Source: Sporosarcina ureae DSM 2281
GTDB taxonomy: Bacteria; Bacillota; Bacilli; Bacillales_A; Planococcaceae
Assembly (NCBI RefSeq): GCF_000425545.1
Contig: NZ_AUDQ01000013.1
Coordinates: 53,992-117,991, forward strand
Reading direction: 5' to 3'
DNA: 64,000 bases
Shown in pieces: positions 9,362 to 18,688 of the stretch. Position 1 is the stretch's first letter. Each line of letters starts with the position of its first letter. The translations under genes and the position numbers were made by a program. Below the pieces are notes generated by a model that worked only from the letters and a program-made list of their open reading frames with translations, ran no database searches and had not been told where the DNA came from.

Positions 9362-10073
9362 CAGTAAAATATTTGCCCATCGTGGCGCGTCTGGCAACTA
9401 CTTTGAAAATACGATGCGTGCATTTTTAGGGGCTCTACAAAAAGGTGCGGATGGAATCGAGTTGGATGTCCAGCAAACGAGCGACGGACAACTAGTTGTT
9501 ATTCATGATAATGATTTAGCACGTCTCGCTGGAATTGATCAGCGCATTGATCAATTGACATCACAGGAACTGCAACAGATTAAAATAGGTAAGAGCAGAT
9601 ACAGGCGAATGTTTGGCCATCCCATCCCTCTATTATTTGATGTAGTTACTTTCTGTTCTGAACATAATTTGGCGCTTAATGTCGAATTAAAGGAAACGGT
9701 GTATGGGCAAGTGGCTGTACTTGAGCAAATCTTGCATTACGTAGAACCGTTATCAGACGTACATCTCTCTTCATTCGATTATGAGACATTGTGTATGGTA
9801 AAGGAATTGAATCCTGACATGGAAACCGCATTATTGCTTAGAAAAAAATCGGTCGACTGGCAGAATCTTGATTCCTATGAAGTCGATGCATTTCATTTTC
9901 ACAAAAGGTTGTGGAAAGAGCCGTTTAAGAGTCATCTGCTAGAAAGTGGTAAGATATTACGAATGTATGGGGTAACCGGTGCAGAATCTATTTTATCCAC
10001 TACACCCGAAGTGACAGGTTGGATAACGGATTATCCGAAGCGTGTACGCAAAAAAATAAAAGGATCAAGGTAG
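9354..10073 (+). CDS. Glycerophosphodiester phosphodiesterase (GlpQ/UgpQ type, YqiK-like)
   Basis: This enzyme hydrolyses glycerophosphodiesters to glycerol-3-phosphate and an alcohol. HRGASGNYFENT near the N terminus (residues 8-19), ELDVQQTSDGQLVVIHD (about 36-52) and NVELKE (about 108-113) supply the GDPD catalytic His and the metal-binding Glu/Asp residues. No signal peptide is seen, so it is probably cytoplasmic. The 239-aa length is normal for the short class. ATG 9354 lies inside the end of the DUF342 gene with AAGGAG upstream. The B. subtilis counterpart yqiK also lies near spo0A. Confidence 0.88.
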   Translation: MSDSKIFAHRGASGNYFENTMRAFLGALQKGADGIELDVQQTSDGQLVVIHDNDLARLAGIDQRIDQLTSQELQQIKIGKSRYRRMFGHPIPLLFDVVTFCSEHNLALNVELKETVYGQVAVLEQILHYVEPLSDVHLSSFDYETLCMVKELNPDMETALLLRKKSVDWQNLDSYEVDAFHFHKRLWKEPFKSHLLESGKILRMYGVTGAESILSTTPEVTGWITDYPKRVRKKIKGSR

Positions 10074-10094
10074 TGCACCTTGGCCCTTTTATTT
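10054..10094. terminator. Bidirectional terminator between the phosphodiesterase and DUF2627 genes
   Basis: AAATAAAAGG (10054-10063) pairs with CCTTTTATTT (10085-10094), with an inner CAAGG/CCTTG stem. The A-rich 5' side and T-rich 3' side let it serve both convergent genes. Confidence 0.8.
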
Positions 10095-10331
10095 CAAATC
10101 TTTTTTAAATCTGTCAGCTGCCCGTCCAGTTCTGCGGTCTCGGCGTAATAAAAAGCCTGCAAAGAATCCAAGACCTCCGGCGAACAGTATAAAACCGCCT
10201 AAAAACTGCATCCATATGAATGGAAATGGCGGAAAAAGATGTCCGAACAATGAATCGCGCATTAATTTTATACCCAGAGCAGCTGCAATCCCTGGAATCA
10301 ACAGCACAATAAACGCAGCAAGACGTATCAT
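10089..10331 (-). CDS. DUF2627 small membrane protein (YqzF-like)
   Basis: The ~80-aa protein has two membrane segments (about residues 3-21 and 36-60), separated by the GIKLMRDSLFG stretch, and a basic C-terminal tail. It matches the DUF2627/YqzF family as I recall it; no molecular function is known. ATG 10331 is preferred because AAGGGG lies 9 nt upstream; TTG 10340 abuts that site. The position next to the yqiK-like gene and ahead of the bkd genes is conserved in Bacillus. Confidence 0.8.
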   Translation of the reverse strand: MIRLAAFIVLLIPGIAAALGIKLMRDSLFGHLFPPFPFIWMQFLGGFILFAGGLGFFAGFLLRRDRRTGRAADRFKKDLK

Positions 10332-10460
10332 ATCATTCAACCCCTTACCTATTTAATTTTACCGTGTGGTCATGGATTGTCAAGGACTCTGCCATCATGT
10401 ACGATATAGGTAGATTGTTTGCAAAACACCTACGGAAATAATGACCAAAATGTGTCAAAT

Positions 10461-10489
10461 TTGCATTTTTGTCGTGGGAAATTTAGAAT
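10461..10489 (+). promoter_or_regulatory. Weak candidate promoter for the bcd/bkd cluster
   Basis: TTGCAT (10461-10466) and TAGAAT (10484-10489) with a 17-nt spacer lie about 54 nt upstream of bcd. The -35 match is poor. I do not see a convincing -24/-12 sigma-L promoter, the type that drives the B. subtilis bkd operon. Confidence 0.25.
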
Positions 10490-10542
10490 CAATACCATAC
10501 GCATGAAACTTTATAATCTTTTACTAGCCTGGAGGGATACAA

Positions 10543-11634
10543 ATGGAATTGTTTACGTACATGGAAGATCACGACTATGAGCAACTGGTGCTTTGTTATG
10601 ACAAGACATCGGGATTGAAAGCGGTTATTGCAATTCACGACACAACACTTGGGCCGGCACTTGGTGGCGCACGCATGTGGACGTATGCTAGCGAAGAAGA
10701 TGCGATTGAAGATGCATTGAGACTGGCTAAAGGCATGACATATAAAAACGCTGCAGCAGGTTTGAACCTTGGCGGTGGAAAAACAGTCATTATTGGCGAT
10801 CCGAAAACGGATAAGAACGATGAGCTGTTCAGAGCATTAGGTCGTTACATAGAGGGGTTAAACGGACGCTATATTACAGCGGAAGACGTTGGGACTACTG
10901 AATACGATATGGACTTAATCCATTTGGAAACAAATTTTGTTACGGGTATCTCTTCAGGTGAAGGTACGTCAGGAAATCCTTCCCCAGTTACTGCACTTGG
11001 TATCTACAAAGGAATGAAAGCCGCTGCGAAAGAAGCATTCGGTGATGATTCACTTAAAGATAAAACTATAGCGGTTCAAGGCGTTGGAAATGTTGCGTAC
11101 ACACTTTGTGAGTACTTGCATGAAGAAGGCGCAAAATTAATTGTTACGGATATTAATAAAGCGGCAGTCCAGCGTGCAGTAGAGGCATTCGGAGCAACGG
11201 CTGTTGAGACGGACGAGATTTACTCACAAGAAGCGGACATCTTTGCTCCATGTGCTCTCGGTGCAGTAATCAATGACGAAACGATTCCTCAATTGAAAGT
11301 AAAAGTCGTTGCGGGTTCTGCCAATAACCAATTGAAGGAACCTGAACATGGCAATCGCTTGCATGAAATGGGTATCGTCTACGCTCCAGACTACGTGATC
11401 AACTCAGGCGGAGTAATTAATGTGGCTGACGAATTGATTGGTTACAATGAAGCACGTGCACTGAAGCGCGTAGAAGGTATTTACGACACGATCCTAAAGA
11501 TTTTCGCTATCTCAAAACGAGACGGCATTCCATCCTATCAGGCTGCCGATCGCTTGGCGGAAGAGCGCATTGCAAGAGTTGGCGCAACGAGAAGTACATT
11601 CTTGCGCAATGAAAAAAGTATTATATCAAAATAA
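10543..11634 (+). CDS. bcd: Leucine (branched-chain amino acid) dehydrogenase
   Basis: This NAD-dependent enzyme reversibly deaminates leucine, valine and isoleucine to 2-oxoacids, the substrates of the Bkd complex encoded next. The catalytic lysine is K80 in GLNLGGGK, the [10 protein letters not shown] substrate segment is at residues 37-46, and the NAD-binding [11 protein letters not shown]ossmann motif is near 180. The 363-aa length is typical. ATG 10543 follows CTGGAGGG. In B. subtilis bcd is flanked by ptb and buk; both are missing here and lpdV follows about 100 nt downstream. Confidence 0.93.
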   Translation: MELFTYMEDHDYEQLVLCYDKTSGLKAVIAIHDTTLGPALGGARMWTYASEEDAIEDALRLAKGMTYKNAAAGLNLGGGKTVIIGDPKTDKNDELFRALGRYIEGLNGRYITAEDVGTTEYDMDLIHLETNFVTGISSGEGTSGNPSPVTALGIYKGMKAAAKEAFGDDSLKDKTIAVQGVGNVAYTLCEYLHEEGAKLIVTDINKAAVQRAVEAFGATAVETDEIYSQEADIFAPCALGAVINDETIPQLKVKVVAGSANNQLKEPEHGNRLHEMGIVYAPDYVINSGGVINVADELIGYNEARALKRVEGIYDTILKIFAISKRDGIPSYQAADRLAEERIARVGATRSTFLRNEKSIISK

Positions 11635-11653
11635 TAATCTAGTAGATGAGTCA

Positions 11654-11686
11654 TAGCGGTAGGCAGGGTGTACCTGTCCACCGCTA
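11654..11686 (+). other. Hairpin without T-run between bcd and lpdV
   Basis: TAGCGGT (11654-11660) pairs with ACCGCTA (11680-11686), with an inner CAGG/CCTG stem and small loop. No poly-T follows, so it may be an mRNA-processing or stability element, or an attenuator, rather than a terminator. Confidence 0.5.
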
Positions 11687-11739
11687 CACTCGCCTGTCTA
11701 CATTTATTTGATTACTGTAAGTGAAAGGAGTCCTTTACG

Positions 11740-13167
11740 TTGAGTAAAGAATATGACGTAGTGATTTTAGGTGGCGGTACTGGCGGATATGTAGCAGCCA
11801 TTCGCGCGGCTCAATTAGGTTTGACAACAGCAATTGTAGAGAAATCCAAACTGGGCGGTACGTGTTTGCATAGCGGGTGTATCCCAAGTAAAGCAATGCT
11901 AAAAAGTGCGGAAGTCTATCGCGTAACACGTCAAGAAGCGAATGAATTCGGCGTGAATACGGGAGATGTCTCATTGGATTTCTCACAAGTACAAAAACGT
12001 AAAGGTAAAATTGTCGATCAATTGCATGCAGGTATTGAAGGATTGATGAAAAAAGGTAAAATCGACGTCTATCATGGGACAGGTAGAATACTAGGGGCTT
12101 CTATATTCTCTCCAATGCCTGGAACTATTTCCGTGGAAATGGACAACGGTAATGAAAATGAAATATTGATTCTGAAAAACCTCGTGATTGCTACTGGATC
12201 AAAACCAAGATCATTGCCTGGACTCGATGTAGATGAAAAGTCTGTAATGACATCCGACGGAGCTCTACTAATGAATGCGCTTCCATCTTCAATTACGATT
12301 ATTGGTGGCGGTGTGATCGGCATCGAATGGGCTTCCATGCTAGTAGATTTCGGCGTAGATGTGACAGTCATGGATCGTCTGGAGCAGATATTGGCTACAG
12401 AAGATCGTGAAGTAGCTGTTGCGATGCACAAAGCGCTCGCAAAACGCGGTGTAAAATTCATATTAGGTGCAGAAATTTTGACGGAGTCGTTGCAGAAAAA
12501 CGATAGTGAGGTCACGATTTCTTATAAACTAGGTGATGAAGAACAGTCCATCACGAGCGAGAAGATGTTGGTGTCAGTGGGACGCGCTCCAGTGATCGAT
12601 GATATCGGTTTACAAAACACCGATATCCAAGTCGAAAAGGGCTCGATTCAAACGAACAATCATTATCAAACAAAAGATGATCATATATATGCAATTGGTG
12701 ATGTGATCGGTGGCCTTCAATTGGCACATGTAGCGGAACATGAAGGATTGCATGCGATCGAACATATAGCAGGAAAACAGGTAGATCCGATTGATTACGA
12801 TCTAGTACCACGTTGTGTTTACTCCTACCCGGAAACAGCGGCAGTTGGTTTGACGGAGCAACAAGCGAAAGATCGTGGGTTTGATGTGAAGATCGGCAAA
12901 TTCCCGTTCAAGGCGAATGGTAAGGCATTAGTTAACGGTCATGCAGATGGATTCGTAAAAATCATTGTGGATCAGCAGACGGATGACATTATCGGTGTCC
13001 ATATGATGGGGTCGCACGTAACGGATCTAATTTCTGAAGCGGGCTTGGCGATGGTGATGAATGCAATTCCTTGGGAAATATCTTCGGCAATTCATCCTCA
13101 CCCGACATTATCTGAAGCGTTCAGTGAAGCGGCATTAGCGGTTGATGGGCTAGCCATTCACATGTAA
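11740..13167 (+). CDS. lpdV: Dihydrolipoyl dehydrogenase (E3) of the branched-chain 2-oxoacid dehydrogenase complex
   Basis: E3 reoxidises the dihydrolipoyl group of E2 with NAD+. FAD motif GGGTGGYVAA is at residues 11-20, the redox disulfide C42/C47 is in GGTCLHSGCIPSK, the NAD motif IGGGVIGIEWA near 187, AIGDVIGG near 325, and the C-terminal active-site HPHPTLSE near 453. 475 aa. TTG 11740 follows AAAGGAG with normal spacing. It leads the lpdV-bkdAA-bkdAB-bkdB group, 13 nt from bkdAA. Confidence 0.92.
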   Translation: MSKEYDVVILGGGTGGYVAAIRAAQLGLTTAIVEKSKLGGTCLHSGCIPSKAMLKSAEVYRVTRQEANEFGVNTGDVSLDFSQVQKRKGKIVDQLHAGIEGLMKKGKIDVYHGTGRILGASIFSPMPGTISVEMDNGNENEILILKNLVIATGSKPRSLPGLDVDEKSVMTSDGALLMNALPSSITIIGGGVIGIEWASMLVDFGVDVTVMDRLEQILATEDREVAVAMHKALAKRGVKFILGAEILTESLQKNDSEVTISYKLGDEEQSITSEKMLVSVGRAPVIDDIGLQNTDIQVEKGSIQTNNHYQTKDDHIYAIGDVIGGLQLAHVAEHEGLHAIEHIAGKQVDPIDYDLVPRCVYSYPETAAVGLTEQQAKDRGFDVKIGKFPFKANGKALVNGHADGFVKIIVDQQTDDIIGVHMMGSHVTDLISEAGLAMVMNAIPWEISSAIHPHPTLSEAFSEAALAVDGLAIHM

Positions 13168-13180
13168 AGGAGGAAATGGA

Positions 13181-14185
13181 ATGAGTAATCGGCATATTGA
13201 ATTGGGTTTGACAGATGAAGATGTATTGCAGATGTACGAGACGATGCTGATGGCACGTCGTTTAGATGAGAGAATGTGGTTGCTGAACCGTGCGGGGAAA
13301 ATTCCGTTCGTCATCTCTTGTCAAGGACAGGAGGCGGCACAGGTAGGGGCTTCATTCGCTTTGAATAACGAAAAGGACTGGATCGCACCGTATTACCGTG
13401 ATATGGGAGTTGTCTTACATTTCGGTATGACGCCGAAAGATTTGATGTTATCGGCTTTTGCCAAGGCGGAAGACCCAAACTCCGGCGGACGGCAGATGCC
13501 AGGTCACTTTGGCCAACGCAAGAATCGTATCTTGACAGGATCTTCACCTGTTACAACGCAATTACCACATGCTGTCGGTGTAGCACTAGCCGCGAAAATG
13601 AATAAAGAAGACTTCATCACGTTTGTGACTCTTGGAGAAGGTTCTTCCAATCAGGGAGACTTCCATGAAGGCATGAACTTTGCCGGAGTGCATAAATTAC
13701 CGACAGTGATTATGGTGGAAAATAATAAATATGCAATCTCCGTACCTCTTGATAAACAAATGGCATGTGAGAATGTCTCCGATCGTGCAATCGGTTACGG
13801 TATGCCAGGCTACACGGTAGACGGAAGAGATCCGCTGACCGTGTATGAAGTGGTAAAAAAAGCGGCAGACCGTGCTAGAAACGGAGAGGGTCCGACATTA
13901 GTCGAAGCGGTATGTTATCGACTGACTGCACACTCTTCAGATGATGATCAACGTCAATATCGTGATGCAGCAGAGCTTGAGGACGAAAGGAAACAGGATC
14001 CGTTATTGTCCTTCATTCATTATCTGAAAGAAGTTAATGTCTTGACGGATGAAAAGTATGATGAAATAGAAGAACGAGTGCAAAAGCAGGTCGATGAAGC
14101 GACAGAGTATGCGGAACTGGCGGAATACGCGAAGCCGGAACACGCACTACGCTACGTCTATGAAGAAGAGGGAGGCGAAGCATAA
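13181..14185 (+). CDS. bkdAA: Branched-chain 2-oxoacid dehydrogenase E1 alpha
   Basis: The alpha subunit of the thiamine-diphosphate decarboxylase acts on 2-oxoisovalerate and related acids. The TPP-binding region runs through LGEGSSNQGDFHEGMNFA and VENNKYAIS (about residues 148-190), and a phosphorylation-loop-like YRLTAHSSDDD segment is near 247. 334 aa, typical for Gram-positive BkdAA. ATG 13181 has AAGGAGG upstream. Its TAA overlaps the bkdAB ATG by one base, indicating tight coupling. Confidence 0.93.
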   Translation: MSNRHIELGLTDEDVLQMYETMLMARRLDERMWLLNRAGKIPFVISCQGQEAAQVGASFALNNEKDWIAPYYRDMGVVLHFGMTPKDLMLSAFAKAEDPNSGGRQMPGHFGQRKNRILTGSSPVTTQLPHAVGVALAAKMNKEDFITFVTLGEGSSNQGDFHEGMNFAGVHKLPTVIMVENNKYAISVPLDKQMACENVSDRAIGYGMPGYTVDGRDPLTVYEVVKKAADRARNGEGPTLVEAVCYRLTAHSSDDDQRQYRDAAELEDERKQDPLLSFIHYLKEVNVLTDEKYDEIEERVQKQVDEATEYAELAEYAKPEHALRYVYEEEGGEA

Positions 14186-15168
14186 TGGCCGTTCGTTCAT
14201 TTATAGATGCCATCACCCTGGCAATGAAAGAAGAAATGGAACGCGACGACCAAGTATTCGTACTTGGTGAAGATGTCGGCCGTAAAGGCGGCGTGTTTAA
14301 AGCGACAACGGGTTTATACGATCAGTTCGGTGAATATCGTTCGCTTGATACGCCTCTCGCTGAATCCGCTATTGCGGGTGTCGCGATTGGTGCTGCGATG
14401 TATGGTATGCGTCCGATTGCTGAAATGCAGTTTGCTGATTTTATTATGCCCGCGGTCAATCAGATCGTCTCGGAAGCAGCGAAAATTCGTTATCGTTCGA
14501 ATAATGATTTCTCTTGTCCTATCGTCATTCGCGCACCTTTTGGTGGTGGCGTTCACGGAGCTTTATATCATTCGCAGTCAGTCGAATCGATGTTCGCTTC
14601 GACACCTGGTTTGAAAATTGTCATCCCATCTACTCCTTACGATGCGAAAGGCTTGTTGAAGGCGGCAGTTCGCGATGAAGATCCCGTGTTATTCTTTGAG
14701 CATAAGCGAGCGTATCGGTTAATCAAAGGGGAAGTTCCGGATGATGATTATGTATTGCCAATCGGTAAAGCGGATGTGAAGCGTGAAGGAGAAGACTTAA
14801 CGATTATCACGTATGGTTTGTGCGTACATTTTGCACTTCAGGCTGCAGAACGTTTAGCTGAAGATGATATTTCAGTCCATATATTGGATCTACGTACGGT
14901 CTATCCGTTAGATAAAGAAGCAATCATTGAAGCTGCTTCGAAAACAGGAAAAGTTCTATTAGTAACAGAAGATAACCTAGAAGGCAGCATCATGAGTGAG
15001 GTTTCGGCTATCATTGCAGAAAATTGTTTATTTGAATTAGATGCGCCAATCAAACGATTAGCAGGACCCGATGTACCTGCCATGCCATATGCCCCTTCTA
15101 TGGAAAAGTTCTTTATGATGAATCCTGAAAAGGTCGAAAAGGCAGCAAGGGATTTAGCGGAATTTTAA
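14185..15168 (+). CDS. bkdAB: Branched-chain 2-oxoacid dehydrogenase E1 beta
   Basis: This beta subunit completes the E1 heterotetramer. The transketolase pyrimidine-binding domain includes GEDVGRKGGVFKATTGL (about residues 28-44) and the ESAIAGVAIGAAMYGMRPIAE region (about 60-80). The C-terminal domain includes LDLRTVYPLDKEAI. 327 aa. The start overlaps the bkdAA stop (TAATG). The E2 gene follows after 18 nt with a clear AAGGAGG. Confidence 0.93.
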   Translation: MAVRSFIDAITLAMKEEMERDDQVFVLGEDVGRKGGVFKATTGLYDQFGEYRSLDTPLAESAIAGVAIGAAMYGMRPIAEMQFADFIMPAVNQIVSEAAKIRYRSNNDFSCPIVIRAPFGGGVHGALYHSQSVESMFASTPGLKIVIPSTPYDAKGLLKAAVRDEDPVLFFEHKRAYRLIKGEVPDDDYVLPIGKADVKREGEDLTIITYGLCVHFALQAAERLAEDDISVHILDLRTVYPLDKEAIIEAASKTGKVLLVTEDNLEGSIMSEVSAIIAENCLFELDAPIKRLAGPDVPAMPYAPSMEKFFMMNPEKVEKAARDLAEF

Positions 15169-15186
15169 CTAAGGAGGCGTAAGGAA

Positions 15187-16509
15187 ATGGGCATTGAAAA
15201 AATCACTATGCCGAAACTGGGTGAGAGTGTAACAGAAGGAACTATCGAAAAATGGCTCGTCGCTCCAGGAGATACGGTAGCAAAATACGATTCCCTTGCG
15301 GAAGTGACGACCGATAAAGTGACAGCGGAAGTCCCTTCTTCATTTTCAGGAACGATCAAAGAAATCATCGCAAAAGAAGGCGATACAATCGAAGTAGGCG
15401 AAACGGTTTGTTTGATTGAAATTGTAGGCGACGCAGAAGAGCCAGTACAAGTTTCATCACCTAAAGCAGATGAACCAGCTGAAAAGCCTGCTGAGAAACC
15501 AGTACAGGAAGCACCGAAAGCGAAGTCACAGCCTGTGACGGGTGGCAAGGCAGCGGGACGATTTTCTCCTGCTGTATTAAAGATGTCTCAGGAAAACGGC
15601 ATTGATTTGGCACAAGTAAGCGGTACAGGACGCGAAGGACGTATTACACGAAAAGACATTCAGGCATTCATTGATAGTGGCGGAGCACAGTCGCAAACAG
15701 CACCACAAGAAGTTGCTGTTCAAGAAGAGCCGCAACCACAAGTAGCATCTTCCGATCAACAGTCGGCTCCTGAACAAGCTGTGTCGTCGAATGTGAAACT
15801 CGAAAACGGTGATATCGAAATTCCGGTAACGAGTGTACGTCGTGCGATTGCGAACAATATGGTACGTTCTGTAACCGAAGCACCACACGCTTGGATGATG
15901 ATAGAAGTGGATGTAACAGAACTCGTGCTATTGCGGGATAGCGTCAAAAAGGAATTCAAAGAAAAAGAAGGATTCAATTTGACGTACTTCGCCTTCTTTA
16001 TCAAGGCCATTTCACAGGCATTGAAGGAATACCCGGAAATGAACTCGATGTGGGCAGGCGATACGATCGTCATGAAAAAAGACATCAACATCTCGATTGC
16101 GGTGGCAACCGACGATGCGTTATATGTTCCAGTCATCAAAGAAACGGATGAAAAGACGATCAAAGGTATTGGTCGCGAAATTCATGAGTTGGCAGGAAAA
16201 GTACGTAACGGTAAGCTGAAGTCGACAGAGATGCAAGGCGGTACGTTCACTGTCAATAATACGGGCTCATTTGGCTCCGTCCAGTCAATGGGCATCATCA
16301 ATTATCCGCAGGCCGCTATTTTGCAAGTGGAGTCGATCGTCAAGCGTCCGGTTATTATGGACAATGGCATGATGGCTGCACGCGATATGGTCAACCTCTG
16401 TCTGTCGCTTGATCACCGCGTGCTTGATGGACTCGTTTGTGGACGTTTCCTTGCACGTGTGAAAGAATTGTTGGAAGGCATGGCTAAAGATAAGACATCT
16501 TTATATTAA
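15187..16509 (+). CDS. bkdB: Branched-chain 2-oxoacid dehydrogenase E2 (lipoamide acyltransferase)
   Basis: E2 carries the acyl group on a lipoyl arm and transfers it to CoA, giving isobutyryl-, isovaleryl- or 2-methylbutyryl-CoA. The lipoyl domain (about 1-80) has lipoylated K44 in TTDKVTAE. An Ala/Pro/Glu-rich linker precedes the peripheral-subunit-binding domain (about 123-160, FSPAVLKMSQENGID). A second Gln/Pro-rich linker precedes the acyltransferase domain with the catalytic DHRVLDG near 410. 440 aa, last gene of the bkd group, followed by a strong terminator. Confidence 0.93.
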   Translation: MGIEKITMPKLGESVTEGTIEKWLVAPGDTVAKYDSLAEVTTDKVTAEVPSSFSGTIKEIIAKEGDTIEVGETVCLIEIVGDAEEPVQVSSPKADEPAEKPAEKPVQEAPKAKSQPVTGGKAAGRFSPAVLKMSQENGIDLAQVSGTGREGRITRKDIQAFIDSGGAQSQTAPQEVAVQEEPQPQVASSDQQSAPEQAVSSNVKLENGDIEIPVTSVRRAIANNMVRSVTEAPHAWMMIEVDVTELVLLRDSVKKEFKEKEGFNLTYFAFFIKAISQALKEYPEMNSMWAGDTIVMKKDINISIAVATDDALYVPVIKETDEKTIKGIGREIHELAGKVRNGKLKSTEMQGGTFTVNNTGSFGSVQSMGIINYPQAAILQVESIVKRPVIMDNGMMAARDMVNLCLSLDHRVLDGLVCGRFLARVKELLEGMAKDKTSLY

Positions 16510-16515
16510 TATTTG

Positions 16516-16552
16516 ACAACCTCCAAACTTGGTTTTGGAGGTTGTTTTTTTG
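16516..16552 (+). terminator. Intrinsic terminator after bkdB
   Basis: The 12-bp perfect stem ACAACCTCCAAA/TTTGGAGGTTGT has a 6-nt loop and is followed by a run of T residues. Confidence 0.9.
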
Positions 16553-16657
16553 GTTTTTTTGGAGGGAAAGTAGTGAGTGTGGAATCTTGAAGATAGATGA
16601 TGATCACTAAGTAGCTATATAGTGCAGTTCAATTTTTATATGAAGTGGGCTAATAAT

Positions 16658-16800
16658 TGCGTAATGAGCGGCTAGACAAACTTTATGAGCGCTAGCGGTA
16701 AATATAGAGCGGATAAGGATGAGGTATGAGCGTTTGTAGGATGTTAAGAGCGGATACATAGATAGTATGAGCGCTTACACGAATGAATGAGCGCAAACGA
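16658..16800 (+). repeat. GAGCG interspersed repeat array, copy B
   Basis: Degenerate units TATGAGCGCTTA and AGAGCGGAT recur at 15-30-nt spacing, in the opposite orientation to the copy at 7438-7580. Over roughly 140 nt the two copies align collinearly and share a 31-nt identical block (16766-16796). It lies in the 505-nt gap between bkdB and mutA, where I find no gene. Confidence 0.75.
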
Positions 16801-17014
16801 ATTGGCTTTCACTAATTTTTCCACTTTTCCAATTAAAAGATGTTTAATGTATCCCATTCACTCAAATAATTCAATAGCTCACGCATAAAAAGTCATAAAT
16901 TTGTATAAATATAACGATATTAGACGGAAACTTCTGATTTCCCCCTTCCTTCATTACGTACTCTGCGGTACACTAGAATTATTAATGGTTTAAAAAAGGG
17001 GAAGGAGCACCATT

Positions 17015-18688
17015 ATGCCTATACATAATATGAAAACATTTACATTCACAGCCCCCAACTTTACTGAATGGAAAGAAGCGGCTGTATTATCACTTAAAGG
17101 AAAGTCTTTTGATTCGTTGTACACAAAAACGATTGAGGGCATTGAACTCAATCCACTTTATACTAAAGAAGACTTGGACCAATTGGAAGTTTCACGCGTA
17201 ACGAAACCTGCGTTCGGCTGGACTATTGCACAACCTGTTAGTGCAACAAATGGGGAACAGTTTGTTGAGCAGATGAAAGAATCTTTGGCACGGGGAAATG
17301 AAGCAATCGCCTACAACGGACTGAAGCCTTTAGTTTGGGCGGAACCGGACATTAAGCAAGTAGCTGAACTGATTACGCACTACCCAATTTTATTCACTGA
17401 AGTGCAAAGCAATGATCCGATATTGCAAGCCTTTACTTATATAGAAGATGCAAAGCGCGAAGACGTTACAGGAATTTGCATCAGTGCGGCTTCGGTAATA
17501 CCTGAGGGATTCCCAGGAGTCCGCACAAAGGGTGCCGATTTATGGACAGCGCATCATGAAGGGGCGGACGCGGTAACAGAACTGGCGCTAGCACTTTCAA
17601 TCGCAGCTGAACTTGCGGAAGAAGCCTCTTCGTTTGAAGAATTCACAAACGCCTTCTATGCACGATTCGCTGCTGACACACACTTCTTTATGGAAATTGC
17701 GAAGTTCCGTGCGTTCCGCGTGTTGTGGAAATTATTTAACGAAGCATACGGCGTAGAGAATGCGAAGCAAGTGCCTTTGCTAGGTATTACCTCATTGCGT
17801 TCATACTCGAAACTCGATCCGTATGTAAACTTATTACGTGGCGGCAACTCGGCATTCTCAGCCATTTTAGGTGGCGCGGATTGGCTGACGGTATTACCAC
17901 ATGATGTTTTGACGGGAACGTCACCAAGTTCGAATCGTTACGCTCGAAATATTCAATTGATTCTGAAGGAAGAAACACATATCGATCAAGTTCTTGATCC
18001 TGCAGGTGGTTCATACTTCATTGAATCGTTGACTACAGAATTAATCCGTAAATCATGGGCGAAGTTTCTTGAGATTGAAGAGAATGGCGGTTATCAAGCC
18101 TTCTTGCAGTCTGGTGAATTAAGCAAGCTTTACGCGCAGCGCCAGAAAGAAATGGCGACGGGCAAGAAGACGTTGATCGGCACGAATGTTTATGCGGAAT
18201 TGACGGATGTGAATTATGCGAATGAATCAACTGTGACTGTGTCGAAACGATTGGCTGAACCGTTTGAACATATTCGTTCTAAGAAAAAAGAGGAGTTACC
18301 GAAAACTGTATTACTAAACTTTGGTGCGTTGAAAGATTATAAACCACGTGCAGATTTTGTCAGTGGATTCTTGGCAGTTGGTGGCATCGAAGCGACGTGG
18401 AGTCCTTCTTTCGAGAAAACCGATCAAGCGCTCAGTTGGATCGATGAGCAACAGCCGGATTATGCAGTGATTTGTGCATCGGCTGCTGATACAGAAGAGG
18501 CTGTAACCAACTTCTTAGCTTCGTATAAAGGAAATTGTTTAATCGATACAGCAGGTAAATATCCATCAGAAACAGCAGATCAATGGCTTGCAAATGGACT
18601 AAATGGTTTCATTTTCGCAGGACAAGATAAAATTGAAAAGTTGAATACTATTATTACGCAAACTAAAGGAGGCCGTTCCGTTGAGTAA
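17015..18688 (+). CDS. mutA: Methylmalonyl-CoA mutase small (beta) subunit
   Basis: This is the non-catalytic partner of the adenosylcobalamin-dependent mutase that isomerises methylmalonyl-CoA to succinyl-CoA. The TIM-barrel-type N-terminal region and the [14 protein letters not shown] segment (about residues 328-341) match the family. The C-terminal flavodoxin-like domain lacks the DxHxxG cobalamin-binding motif, as expected for this subunit. 557 aa. ATG 17015 follows AAGGGGAAGGAG. It overlaps mutB by 8 nt. No cobalamin riboswitch is visible upstream. Confidence 0.88.
   Translation: MPIHNMKTFTFTAPNFTEWKEAAVLSLKGKSFDSLYTKTIEGIELNPLYTKEDLDQLEVSRVTKPAFGWTIAQPVSATNGEQFVEQMKESLARGNEAIAYNGLKPLVWAEPDIKQVAELITHYPILFTEVQSNDPILQAFTYIEDAKREDVTGICISAASVIPEGFPGVRTKGADLWTAHHEGADAVTELALALSIAAELAEEASSFEEFTNAFYARFAADTHFFMEIAKFRAFRVLWKLFNEAYGVENAKQVPLLGITSLRSYSKLDPYVNLLRGGNSAFSAILGGADWLTVLPHDVLTGTSPSSNRYARNIQLILKEETHIDQVLDPAGGSYFIESLTTELIRKSWAKFLEIEENGGYQAFLQSGELSKLYAQRQKEMATGKKTLIGTNVYAELTDVNYANESTVTVSKRLAEPFEHIRSKKKEELPKTVLLNFGALKDYKPRADFVSGFLAVGGIEATWSPSFEKTDQALSWIDEQQPDYAVICASAADTEEAVTNFLASYKGNCLIDTAGKYPSETADQWLANGLNGFIFAGQDKIEKLNTIITQTKGGRSVE

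Noticed and set aside
16900..17014. Cobalamin riboswitch before mutA
   Set aside because: No B12 box or supporting stems can be found in the leader.
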